Shown here piece after piece: positions 8,728 through 15,980 of a DNA stretch of 64,000 nt. Within the stretch, counting starts at the first letter, position 1, and each line of letters starts with the position of its first letter. The notes beneath the pieces are model-generated. The model was not told the DNA's origin and searched no databases. It was given only the letters and a program-made list of their open reading frames with translations. Source of the DNA: Alphaproteobacteria bacterium MarineAlpha12_Bin1 (GTDB lineage: Bacteria > Pseudomonadota > Alphaproteobacteria > UBA6615); assembly GCA_002937505.1 (NCBI GenBank), contig PTJY01000002.1, positions 310,001 to 374,000 on the forward strand, written 5' to 3'. The translations under genes and the position numbers were made by a program.

Positions 8728-9426
8728 CTAAAAGAAAGGGGTTCTGCTGGCGCTATGCCTGAATGGAGAAGTGAAAAAGGGATCAGGAGGAGCTAATAAC
8801 CCTCGCCAAAAGCATGAAACAAACTCTCCCAACTGACTGTATATTAAATGCGGATCGTTATCATCTAGTGGTGGTTTCGTAATAACTAATTCTGTGTCAT
8901 TCAAATACTCAAGTTCTTTTTGATCTCTTTTCCTAGGGTCAAAAATAAGGGCGAGCACCTTTTTACCATTCCAAAACGCCACATCTACACTGACAAACCT
9001 CTCATTAGAATTAAGTAAATGCGCCCTTATCAAAGGCCTGGGAGCAGCCATAGCCCAGAATAGTGGATCAACCCCTTCTCTATCGAGAGGAAAAACCTTC
9101 TCTAATTGTTCAGCATTGGACAACGCCTGAGCTCGTATGTGTTTGAAATAAAGATCTACCCAAAAACGCAAATTCTTATCAAAAACATCACAGTCTCGAA
9201 GTAGCACTTGATGTAAAATTCTTACCCGGCTCTCACCTGGACTTTCATCACCAGCTCCCTCAGGACCAGAAATGTTAATCAATAATTCGTTTATGAATTC
9301 TCGCCGACCGTATTGACCATCACCGAGCCTGAACGGTCTCTCATCTGACAAATCGATGTAAACAGTTGGAACCCTAGCAAGGTTACCTATATTAACTCGA
9401 AGAACACCATAGGGAATTTTTAACAT
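8728..9426 (-). CDS. Hypothetical protein, not recognised
   Basis: A 232-residue protein I do not recognise. It has no signal peptide or membrane helix and is of mixed composition. The middle (VFPLDREGVDPLFWAMAAPRPLIRAHLLN) is the most structured-looking part, and the tail is Pro/Phe/Arg-rich. Sequence features are compatible with a soluble alpha/beta protein, with strands such as RFVSVDVAFWNGKKVLALIFDPR. It is convergent with the LVIVD gene (40 bases between stops), 92 bases from the DoxX-like gene upstream and on the same strand. Base composition looks like that of its neighbours. The ORF is long with normal codon use, so it is likely real. Confidence 0.6.
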   Translation of the reverse strand: MLKIPYGVLRVNIGNLARVPTVYIDLSDERPFRLGDGQYGRREFINELLINISGPEGAGDESPGESRVRILHQVLLRDCDVFDKNLRFWVDLYFKHIRAQALSNAEQLEKVFPLDREGVDPLFWAMAAPRPLIRAHLLNSNERFVSVDVAFWNGKKVLALIFDPRKRDQKELEYLNDTELVITKPPLDDNDPHLIYSQLGEFVSCFWRGLLAPPDPFFTSPFRHSASRTPFF

Positions 9427-9518
9427 GTTATATTATATAGAAACCTTTGAGCATAAAGTTTGTCATTGATCATGTTTTATTGTTGTCATTTGTGAACTAG
9501 ATTAATGGTTTGATGCGG

Positions 9519-9887
9519 TTACAGTAATAATATTAACCCGCCCAAAATCCCAATATTGCCAAATATGTTAGACATATGGATATGTCTCATCAATGGCTCT
9601 TCAACTAACCAAAACCGATGAAATATAAGTGTCGCTGTTATAGTAAAAACAATTAATAAGGTTACCCCTAACTCAGTCCAAAAATCTATCAGTATTAAAA
9701 CACTGCCAATATATTGGATTATAAAACCAATCCAGAGAATTAAGTAAGGGGCGGGGACCTTTAAAGCCGCCATTCTCTCAGCGTGCTGTTTTACTTTAGT
9801 TGTCGAATTAACAATAGCAGTGCCTAAGAAGAGAATTGCTATCATTACTTGGCCAATAATTTCGAAGGTAAGATGGTCGCTATACAT
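9519..9887 (-). CDS. DoxX-family small membrane protein
   Basis: A 122-residue protein with four hydrophobic helices and DoxX-like features: a first helix with GQVMIAILFLGTAIVNS, a short loop KVKQHAERMAALKVP that matches the family's 'A..M...G.P' position, and a third helix ending near IFHRFWLVEEP. DoxX-type proteins are inner-membrane proteins linked to redox or respiratory functions; no specific role can be assigned here. It is monocistronic or followed by the hypothetical gene at 9426. Confidence 0.7.
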   Translation of the reverse strand: MYSDHLTFEIIGQVMIAILFLGTAIVNSTTKVKQHAERMAALKVPAPYLILWIGFIIQYIGSVLILIDFWTELGVTLLIVFTITATLIFHRFWLVEEPLMRHIHMSNIFGNIGILGGLILLL

Positions 9888-9996
9888 AAACCTAACTCCA
9901 TACGAGATCTAATAATTACATTCTCATTATAAAAGGTTTTAATAATGGGGCAGTGTAGATAATTAGAAGCCCTGTCACTTTTTAATCACTGATAAT

Positions 9997-10030
9997 GAAA
10001 AAGCCCAGCCTATAATGATAGCTGAGCTTT
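9997..10030 (-). terminator. Rho-independent terminator after tRNA-Gly
   Basis: On the minus strand AAAGCTCAGC (10030-10021) pairs with GCTGGGCTTT (10009-10000) through one G-U pair and an 11-base loop, followed immediately by TTTT. It starts 6 bases past the tRNA 3' end. Confidence 0.8.
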
Positions 10031-10036
10031 ATAATA

Positions 10037-10111
10037 TGGAGCGGGAAACGAGATTCGAACTCGCGACCCTCACGTTGGCAACGTGATGCTCTACCACTGA
10101 GCTATTCCCGC
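10037..10111 (-). tRNA. tRNA-Gly (anticodon GCC), CCA encoded
   Basis: The minus strand reads GCGGGAATAGCTCAGTGGTA for the acceptor stem and D arm. The anticodon stem is TCACG/CGTGA around the loop TTGCCAA (anticodon GCC), the T arm contains GTTCGAATC, and the closing stem is TTCCCGC. The discriminator is T and the genomic sequence supplies CCA. The total is 75 bases with no variable arm. The cloverleaf pairs completely, including the 7-base acceptor stem. It is followed by a terminator and preceded by a promoter-like pair. Confidence 0.97.
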
Positions 10112-10121
10112 ACACTAAAAT

Positions 10122-10150
10122 AAATAAGCGAATCACTGTAACGATTGCAA
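10122..10150 (-). promoter_or_regulatory. Putative promoter of tRNA-Gly
   Basis: On the minus strand TTGCAA (10150-10145) and TTATTT (10127-10122) are spaced by 17 bases; each matches 4/6 of the sigma-70 elements. The -10 element ends 10 bases before the mature tRNA 5' end at 10111. The position is convincing; the motifs are only moderate. Confidence 0.4.
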
Positions 10151-10208
10151 GTGCTTCAATCATCATTATCATATGAAACAAAATAAAAAAACATAGAAGA
10201 AAAAAATA

Positions 10209-10712
10209 ATGAGAAATATAGAACAAATAGAAGCGCCCCTGTTCCAACTGCTGTCTGAATTATCGATATCGACAAAAGTTTATCGTCATCCCCCACTTAG
10301 TACGGTGAAAGAATCAAAAGATTTAAGAGGAACTATACCTGGCACACACATTAAAAATCTTTTTTTACGGGATAAAAGAAAAAATAAATTCCTTTTTATA
10401 TTGTCCGAAGATGAAACAGTTGAGCTAAAGGTTCTCAAAAAAATCATTGGCTGCAGCGGAAACCTATCATTTGGCAACAAAGACTTATTATTAGATTGCC
10501 TGGGCGTAGAACCTGGATCGGTAACACCTTTTGCTGCTATCAATGACATAAACTTAAGCACAAAAATTGTAATAGATCGTAAAATCCTGGACGGGGAAAT
10601 TGTGAATGCTCATCCACTTCATAATCAAGCAACTATTTCCATAAGTGGGAACGATTTACGCAGATTTTTAGAAGCATGCAACCATTCTCCGTTAATTATC
10701 GATCTGATTTAA
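10209..10712 (+). CDS. YbaK/ProXp-ala-like aminoacyl-tRNA deacylase domain protein
   Basis: A 167-residue stand-alone editing domain. Family features include the N-terminal 'HPPLSTVKESKDLRG' segment, the GTHIKNLFLRDKRKN region with the conserved Lys that binds the tRNA 3' end, a LSFGNKDLL strand, and GVEPGSVTPFAAIND (the G-x-x-P-G-x-V-x-P motif). These match the freestanding ProX/PrdX group that hydrolyses mischarged Ala-tRNA(Pro). The protein acts in the cytoplasm in translation quality control. It is divergent from the tRNA-Gly gene. Substrate identity (Ala or Cys on tRNA-Pro) is inferred from family only. Confidence 0.85.
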   Translation: MRNIEQIEAPLFQLLSELSISTKVYRHPPLSTVKESKDLRGTIPGTHIKNLFLRDKRKNKFLFILSEDETVELKVLKKIIGCSGNLSFGNKDLLLDCLGVEPGSVTPFAAINDINLSTKIVIDRKILDGEIVNAHPLHNQATISISGNDLRRFLEACNHSPLIIDLI

Positions 10713-10847
10713 ATAAATTTTATTATTTAAACCTAAAAAATCTTATGACTGTAGACAATAAATTTTGTAAAGGTACTTGATGAAGAAGCATAGAGCAGCC
10801 ATTTTCTCTATTTAATACGAAAAATAACTTCTTGGACACAGAATCCT

Positions 10848-11789
10848 ATGGAACCTAATAGCCCAGAAAATAATAATCTGACAAACGTTAGCGGAAGCGG
10901 TAATAATGATTTGATAAAAGAGTCAAGCACTGCACAATTCGGAGCAGATGTAATAGAGGCATCTGCAAATACCATAGTCATAGTGGACTTTTGGGCATCT
11001 TGGTGTGGCCCATGCAAGACTCTTACCCCCATACTAGAAACTGTAGTCAATAAAGCTGGCGGAGCAGTTCGATTAGTAAAGATAGACGTCGACAAGAACC
11101 CAGATTTATCAGCGCAATTACGCATACAGTCGATTCCTACAGTATTTGCATTCAGCAATGGTCAACCTGTAGATGCTTTTCAAGGCGCCCTCCCCGAAAG
11201 CGAAGTACAAAACTGGATAGATAAACTACTAAAGCAACATGGAGGAGAGCAAGAACCATCCCCTCTTGAAGAAGCACTTATGGCAGCGGAAGAAGCAATG
11301 AATAACGGGGATATAGGCGGTGCTGGTGCCCTATTTGCGCAAGTCTTAAATCAGGATGCTGAAAACACAAATGCTTTATCAGGTATGGCAAAATGTTATT
11401 TAAAGGCAAACAAGGCAGAAAAAGCCCGTGAATTAATTGATCAACTAACTGACGAAGTAAAGTCTAGTGATGAAATGCGTGCTGTTATTTCTGCCATTGA
11501 ACTAGCTGAAGTTGGTTCAGCCTCGGCTAACGAATTAGACTCACTTATGAAGAAAGTTAGTGAAAACCCCTCAGATCTTCAATTGAAGTACAACCTAGCT
11601 ATTTCTTTATATGGAAGCGGTGATACCGAAGCGGCTATCGATCAGCTCGTTGATATAGTGAAAAGTAGCCGCGACTGGAATGATGGCGGTGCACGTGAAC
11701 AACTTCTGAAAATATTTGAAGCCCTCGGTCCTACTGATCCAATTGCAATCACAGGGCGCCGAAAACTATCTTCCGTACTTTTTTCATGA
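10848..11789 (+). CDS. cnoX: Thioredoxin-TPR co-chaperone (YbbN/CnoX-like)
   Basis: A 313-residue protein. An N-terminal thioredoxin domain (about 28-130) carries WASWCGPC with both active-site cysteines, C53 and C56, and the cis-Pro at IPT. A C-terminal tetratricopeptide region (about 140-310) follows with repeated 'A..LF.QVL..D..N..AL'-type helices. This is the YbbN/CnoX architecture, a cytoplasmic chaperone-holdase; E. coli CnoX lacks the second Cys, whereas this one keeps a redox-capable CxxC. It overlaps the LON-domain gene by 4 bases (ATGA) and heads a four-gene cluster common in alphaproteobacteria. Confidence 0.88.
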   Translation: MEPNSPENNNLTNVSGSGNNDLIKESSTAQFGADVIEASANTIVIVDFWASWCGPCKTLTPILETVVNKAGGAVRLVKIDVDKNPDLSAQLRIQSIPTVFAFSNGQPVDAFQGALPESEVQNWIDKLLKQHGGEQEPSPLEEALMAAEEAMNNGDIGGAGALFAQVLNQDAENTNALSGMAKCYLKANKAEKARELIDQLTDEVKSSDEMRAVISAIELAEVGSASANELDSLMKKVSENPSDLQLKYNLAISLYGSGDTEAAIDQLVDIVKSSRDWNDGGAREQLLKIFEALGPTDPIAITGRRKLSSVLFS

Positions 11790-12463
11790 CTAGTAAAAAG
11801 TTTGAGATAGATTTCCATCACCTCCCGCAAGAATTGCCTTTATTCCCACTTGTAGGAGTTTTACTACTTCCCAGAGGGTTACTTCCACTTAATATTTTCG
11901 AACCTCGATATCTACATATGTTTGAATATGCTTTATCAAATCAAAGACTAATAGGTATTTCTCAACCAACCATTGATGGAGTGTCAGGGCTTAGCGCTCC
12001 TGACAATTCAGAGCTTTACAAAATTGGCTGTGCCGGAAGAATTACCTCTTTTCAAGAAACTAGGGAAGGTCAGATTCAAATTACCCTAAGGGGAGTTTGT
12101 CGGTTTGTTATTAACAGTGAATTGCCTTTAATGAATGGGTTTCGTCGAGCTAATACCGACTTCAAACAATTTGAGGATGACTATTCTGAAGAAACAATGT
12201 TAACAAGTGAACGAGACCGATTGTTATCAGGCCTGCAAGCCTACTTTAAGATGGAAAACATGGAAGCTGATTGGGAAACCATTAAAAAAACTCCGGACGA
12301 TAGACTGGTAACATCAATAGCTATGGTGTGCCCGTTTGAGCCACACGAAAAACAAGCTATTTTGGAATCAAAAGATCTCACTCACAGATGCAAACTTGTC
12401 ATAGGCTTGATAGAATCGGCACTTAGAATAGGCGACGACAGCGCACCGACAACAATAAACTAG
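11786..12463 (+). CDS. LON substrate-binding (N-terminal) domain protein
   Basis: A 225-residue stand-alone LON N-terminal domain (Pfam LON_substr_bdg type). It opens with LPLFPLVGVLLLPRGLLPLNIFEPRY, the typical first strands of the domain. The domain runs to about residue 200 and there is no AAA or protease domain. It is translationally coupled to the thioredoxin gene by a 4-base overlap. The domain probably recognises unfolded proteins; its cellular role as a single-domain protein is not established. Length and context are normal for alphaproteobacteria. Confidence 0.85.
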   Translation: MTSKKFEIDFHHLPQELPLFPLVGVLLLPRGLLPLNIFEPRYLHMFEYALSNQRLIGISQPTIDGVSGLSAPDNSELYKIGCAGRITSFQETREGQIQITLRGVCRFVINSELPLMNGFRRANTDFKQFEDDYSEETMLTSERDRLLSGLQAYFKMENMEADWETIKKTPDDRLVTSIAMVCPFEPHEKQAILESKDLTHRCKLVIGLIESALRIGDDSAPTTIN

Positions 12464-12498
12464 TCTGTTGAGAATGAATATTTGAAATAGGATAAATA

Positions 12499-12714
12499 AT
12501 GGTTAAAGACAGTCAATCTATTTTAGATCCCAAGTTGCTAGAAATACTTGTTTGTCCTGTTACAAAGGCACCCTTACAGTATGACCCTCATAAACAGGAG
12601 CTTATAAGTAAAAAAGCCTGTTTAGCATATCCAATTAGAGACGGTATTCCAATTATGCTTCCCGAAGAAGCGCGTGAAATAACTTTGGAAGAGAATACAT
12701 CTGGAAATGATTAA
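12499..12714 (+). CDS. Trm112-family small protein
   Basis: A 71-residue protein matching the YcaR/Trm112 family: [14 protein letters not shown] at the start, then [13 protein letters not shown] near residues 42-54. Only two cysteines, C19 and C41, are present; the usual second Cys of the CPxC knuckle is Thr, so the zinc site is incomplete. In eukaryotes Trm112 activates methyltransferases; the bacterial role is uncertain. It overlaps the DUF971 gene by 8 bases. Confidence 0.85.
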   Translation: MVKDSQSILDPKLLEILVCPVTKAPLQYDPHKQELISKKACLAYPIRDGIPIMLPEEAREITLEENTSGND

Positions 12715-13105
12715 GTCAAAAAAATTGATTTCTGATCGAGGTATTACCCCAGACGAAATTCGTTATTCTAAATCGAATAAATGCCTCACCGTAACATTCG
12801 ATAACGGTCGCACATTCTCCTATTCAGCCGAATTACTTAGAGTAGAAAGTCCTTCTGCCGAGGTTAAGGGTCATAATACGAGTGAAAAACGTATAGTTCC
12901 AGGCTGCCAGGATGTTGGTATCACAAAAATTGACTATGTCGGGAATTATGCGGTTAGAATACATTTTGATGATATGCACAACACAGGAATATATAGTTGG
13001 CTCTATCTTTATGAATTGGGGGAAACAAAAGATAAAGTTTGGAATTGTTACTTAAAGAGGCTTGAGGGACTAGGACTTAAAAGAAAATCGACTGGAGCCT
13101 CTTAG
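12707..13105 (+). CDS. DUF971 (GBBH-like N-terminal domain) protein
   Basis: A 132-residue protein consisting of the DUF971 / gamma-butyrobetaine hydroxylase-like N-terminal domain. Features are [22 protein letters not shown], then the short loop SAEVKGH, and [20 protein letters not shown] near 85-105. The fold is small and beta-rich and can bind zinc or partner with [Fe-S]/P-loop proteins in other bacteria; the function here is unassigned. It overlaps the preceding Trm112 gene by 8 bases. The stop lies 3 bases from the stop of the convergent hydroxylase gene. Confidence 0.85.
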   Translation: MIKSKKLISDRGITPDEIRYSKSNKCLTVTFDNGRTFSYSAELLRVESPSAEVKGHNTSEKRIVPGCQDVGITKIDYVGNYAVRIHFDDMHNTGIYSWLYLYELGETKDKVWNCYLKRLEGLGLKRKSTGAS

Positions 13106-13108
13106 ACT

Positions 13109-14356
13109 TTAGAGACTCTCGCCCCTTATCAGACGTGGCAATTCACCCATAGTGCCCATAGCATGCCGCATAAGGGCACGTCTTAGTGGAGCAACTTCGT
13201 TAATTGTCCCAAGACCAAACCTCCGAGCTGTGCGAACTGGCGGGATATCATTTGAGAATAACTTGTTTATTGTATCTGTGACCACAGCTAGAACCAAATT
13301 ATCAAATCTCCTCCATCTTTCATAAGCGGATAAAGTCTCTGACAACCCTATATCTGCCCCAAGACGACGGGCATCGACAATAACCTCTGAAAGAGCAGCT
13401 ATATCTCGTATTCCCATATTAAGCCCTTGACCAGCAATAGGATGAATAGAGTGGGCTGCATCTCCAACTAATGCAAAGCGGTGATCAATATAACGCTGAG
13501 CATGCAACAAGCTGAGCGGATAAGTCCATTTAGAGCCCACTATTTCAAGCTTTCCAAGAAAATCGCCAAAACGTTTATATAGCTCGCTGATAAACTCTTC
13601 TTCTTTCAAAGCTAACAGTGAGGGAATTAAACTTTTTGAGTCCGTCCACACTACAGCTGATCTATGGCGTCCATTCAGATCGACCATTGGTAATATAGCA
13701 AAAGGTCCTCCAGGAAGAAAAAGTTCGTGAGCAAGATTGTCATGAGAGATTTCATGAAATACTGAAAAAACAATACTACTTTGATTATAGTTCCAGCTCG
13801 TAACAGGAATACCTGTAGATTCACGTAATGAAGAGTTTTTCCCGTCACATGCGAGCAAAAGTTGGGATTTTATCTTGCGACCATCGGCTAGCTTTAACTG
13901 CACTTTATTAGGCGATTTATTAATCTCTGTTATTTTTGCTGGAGCGAGTAAGCTAATACGATTCTGTTCCTTTATTTTTTTTAGTAATGAAAGTCGTAAA
14001 AGCCTGTTTTCAATAATATAGCCAAGGGGCTCATTACCAACTTCCGTATGATCATAATGAAGGAAAAACAAAGAATTCTTATCACTCACTCGAATATCAT
14101 TTATGGGGCTAAGTTGATCAGATACGAGGTTCCAGAGCCCAATCCCCTTTATTACCTGCGCACTTCCATTAGAAATAGCTGTAGCACGTCCATCGAACTC
14201 AGATGAAATAGTGTCTTGTAAGTCGACTCGTTCAACTATAGCTACTTCCAAGCCCGTGCTAGACAAAGCCAATGCAAGTGTTAAGCCAATTAAACCCCCG
14301 CCGACGATACAGACTTCAGCACTTTCCATATTTTTATCTAATGAATTATTTAGCAT
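13109..14356 (-). CDS. UbiH/UbiF-type FAD-dependent hydroxylase
   Basis: A 415-residue flavoprotein monooxygenase. The N-terminal dinucleotide motif is VGGGLIGLTLALAL (about 18-31), a second FAD motif is GDAAHSIHP, followed by AGQGLNMGIRD. This is the UbiH/UbiF/VisC family, which hydroxylates the ring of ubiquinone precursors at the membrane face. Position-specific assignment (C5, C6 or C1 of the ring) cannot be made from sequence. Two in-frame starts are possible, residue 1 or M10 (MESAEV), and neither has a clear ribosome site. It is convergent with the DUF971 cluster and upstream of a gene-free stretch. Confidence 0.85.
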   Translation of the reverse strand: MLNNSLDKNMESAEVCIVGGGLIGLTLALALSSTGLEVAIVERVDLQDTISSEFDGRATAISNGSAQVIKGIGLWNLVSDQLSPINDIRVSDKNSLFFLHYDHTEVGNEPLGYIIENRLLRLSLLKKIKEQNRISLLAPAKITEINKSPNKVQLKLADGRKIKSQLLLACDGKNSSLRESTGIPVTSWNYNQSSIVFSVFHEISHDNLAHELFLPGGPFAILPMVDLNGRHRSAVVWTDSKSLIPSLLALKEEEFISELYKRFGDFLGKLEIVGSKWTYPLSLLHAQRYIDHRFALVGDAAHSIHPIAGQGLNMGIRDIAALSEVIVDARRLGADIGLSETLSAYERWRRFDNLVLAVVTDTINKLFSNDIPPVRTARRFGLGTINEVAPLRRALMRHAMGTMGELPRLIRGESL

Positions 14357-14756
14357 TTATCAAACATTGCAACTTAAACCCTAGCTGTCCACGTATTTAA
14401 TTGTCGCAATCATTTGGATTTTTTTCGATTAAAAATTAGGCAGCCCAGAAAGAATGCTTAATTATTAGACAGAATAACATATTATAAGTTCATTCAATAA
14501 TTTCTATCATTTGAAATCTTCTAGGATGTTGGGCTGTATAACCAAATTCTATTCAATTCTAATTAAAAAAAGGTTTAAAACACCAATTTTAAGCTACTTT
14601 AGGGTTATTTTAGAGATTATTACTGATTAGAAAAATACTATCATTTAAAACAAATCTCTTGAGTCAAATCTTAACTTGTGTCTACAAACGTATGACTCAA
14701 CTGTGAATTTATTTAACGGTTTTAAATACTCTGGCAAAACTGGCTGTGATCAGCTG
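14357..14756. other. 400-base intergenic region between divergent ubiH-like gene and dapC
   Basis: Very AT-rich with several poly-A/T runs. No credible ORF with a ribosome site and no RNA gene is visible. The one structured element is an 8-base inverted repeat, TTGAGTCA at 14659-14666 and TGACTCAA at 14693-14700, listed separately. Promoters for both divergent genes must lie here, but no well-matching -35/-10 pair stood out. Confidence 0.5.
14659..14700. repeat. Inverted repeat upstream of dapC
   Basis: TTGAGTCA (14659-14666) and TGACTCAA (14693-14700) are perfect 8-base inverted repeats separated by 26 bases, ending 56 bases before the dapC start at 14757. The spacing suits two operator half-sites better than an RNA hairpin. 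There is no known regulator to match. Confidence 0.35.
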
Positions 14757-15953
14757 ATGAATAATAATATTTTATACCAACTAAAAGATTATCCCTTTGA
14801 CCGTTTAAGAACGCTATTGGATAAAATAGAACCTCCAGAGCGAATGACACCAATTCATATGCAAATTGGCGAGCCCAAACACGAGCCTCCAACTTTTATC
14901 ACAACTATTCTTAAAGAAAATGAAAAAGGATGGGGTCGTTACCCACCTCCCAATGGCACCCTCTCTATGCGTGAATCAATAGCTGACTGGTTGACTCAGA
15001 GATACAACTTGCCAGCTGAAATGATAAACCCATCAAGCAATATAGCTGTCGTCGCTGGCACCAGAGAAGCTTTATTTATGGCCGCTCTATTATCTGTGCC
15101 TGAAAAGGTTAATGGGAAAAAACCAATTGTGTTGATGCCAAATCCCTTTTACCAAGTTTATCAAGGAGCTGCCGCTATATCTAGAGCCGAAATCGTTCTA
15201 GTCCCAGCTGGTCCCGAAACTGGCTTCCAGCCTGACCTTTCAACTCTAGATGATTCAGTTCTTGATAGAACGGCTTTTGCATATATTAACACACCGGCCA
15301 ACCCGCAGGGTTCAGTCGCGAGTCTTTCTTCTCTGGAGTCGGCTGTTTCCTTAGCAAAAGCACATGATTTTGTTCTGGCCATAGACGAATGTTATTCTGA
15401 GATTTATACGCACGAAGCCCCCCCTGGAGGGCTTTCTGCCGCTGCTAACGTTTCACAGAATTGTAAAAACTTATTGGTTTTCCACAGTTTAAGCAAGCGT
15501 TCCAATGTTCCAGGAATAAGGTCTGGATTTGTTGCTGGGGACCCATCACTCATTAGTCTTTTTTTGCGGTTAAGACAATATGGTGGCGCACAAATCCCTT
15601 TACCAATTATGGAGGTCTCCGAGGCCCTATGGCGCGATGAAAAACACGTTGAACAGAGCAGAATATTATATAAAGAAAAATTTGACTTATCTCTAAAAGT
15701 TTTAGGAAACAAATTTGATGCGAAACAGCCTGGCGGAGCTTTTTATCTTTGGTTGAATGTGGGCAACGGAGAAATGGCTGCTAAAAAACTCTGGCAGCAA
15801 GCGGGAGTTCGCGTTTTGCCCGGAAAATATTTAGCGCAAGCTGATAGCTCTGGTTTAAACCCAGGAGATCCTTATATACGAATCGCTTTGGTACATGATT
15901 TAGATACCACTCGTGAGGCCGTAACCCGAATTAGAGATACCCTGACAGAGTAG
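14757..15953 (+). CDS. dapC: Succinyldiaminopimelate aminotransferase (DapC-type)
   Basis: 398 residues from the ATG at 14757; an in-frame ATG at 14676 would add 27 residues unlike the family. It is a fold-type I PLP aminotransferase: PNPFYQVYQGAA, the cofactor-contacting INTPANPQG, the AIDECYSEIY strand, and the PLP lysine K247 in HSLSKRS, then RSGFVAGD. The N-terminus MNNNILYQLKDYPFDRLR is typical of alphaproteobacterial DapC. It converts N-succinyl-2-amino-6-ketopimelate with glutamate to succinyl-diaminopimelate, for lysine and peptidoglycan. It is followed after 27 bases by ftsK on the same strand. General class I aminotransferase is the fallback. Confidence 0.85.
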   Translation: MNNNILYQLKDYPFDRLRTLLDKIEPPERMTPIHMQIGEPKHEPPTFITTILKENEKGWGRYPPPNGTLSMRESIADWLTQRYNLPAEMINPSSNIAVVAGTREALFMAALLSVPEKVNGKKPIVLMPNPFYQVYQGAAAISRAEIVLVPAGPETGFQPDLSTLDDSVLDRTAFAYINTPANPQGSVASLSSLESAVSLAKAHDFVLAIDECYSEIYTHEAPPGGLSAAANVSQNCKNLLVFHSLSKRSNVPGIRSGFVAGDPSLISLFLRLRQYGGAQIPLPIMEVSEALWRDEKHVEQSRILYKEKFDLSLKVLGNKFDAKQPGGAFYLWLNVGNGEMAAKKLWQQAGVRVLPGKYLAQADSSGLNPGDPYIRIALVHDLDTTREAVTRIRDTLTE

Positions 15954-15980
15954 GGATAAGACGAAAGGAACTATTTAATA

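Noticed and set aside
10029-10247. 72-codon minus-strand ORF across the tRNA-Gly gene
   Set aside because: It runs through the complete tRNA and into hydrophobic low-complexity sequence; no ribosome site; a shadow ORF.
10708-10731. AT-only hairpin over the stop of the deacylase gene as a terminator
   Set aside because: The stem is 9 A/T pairs, which is weak, and no U tract follows; it could be chance in AT-rich DNA.
14676-14756. N-terminal extension of 27 residues on dapC
   Set aside because: The extension has no family similarity and no ribosome site; the core begins at MNNNILYQLKDYPF, matching the usual DapC start.
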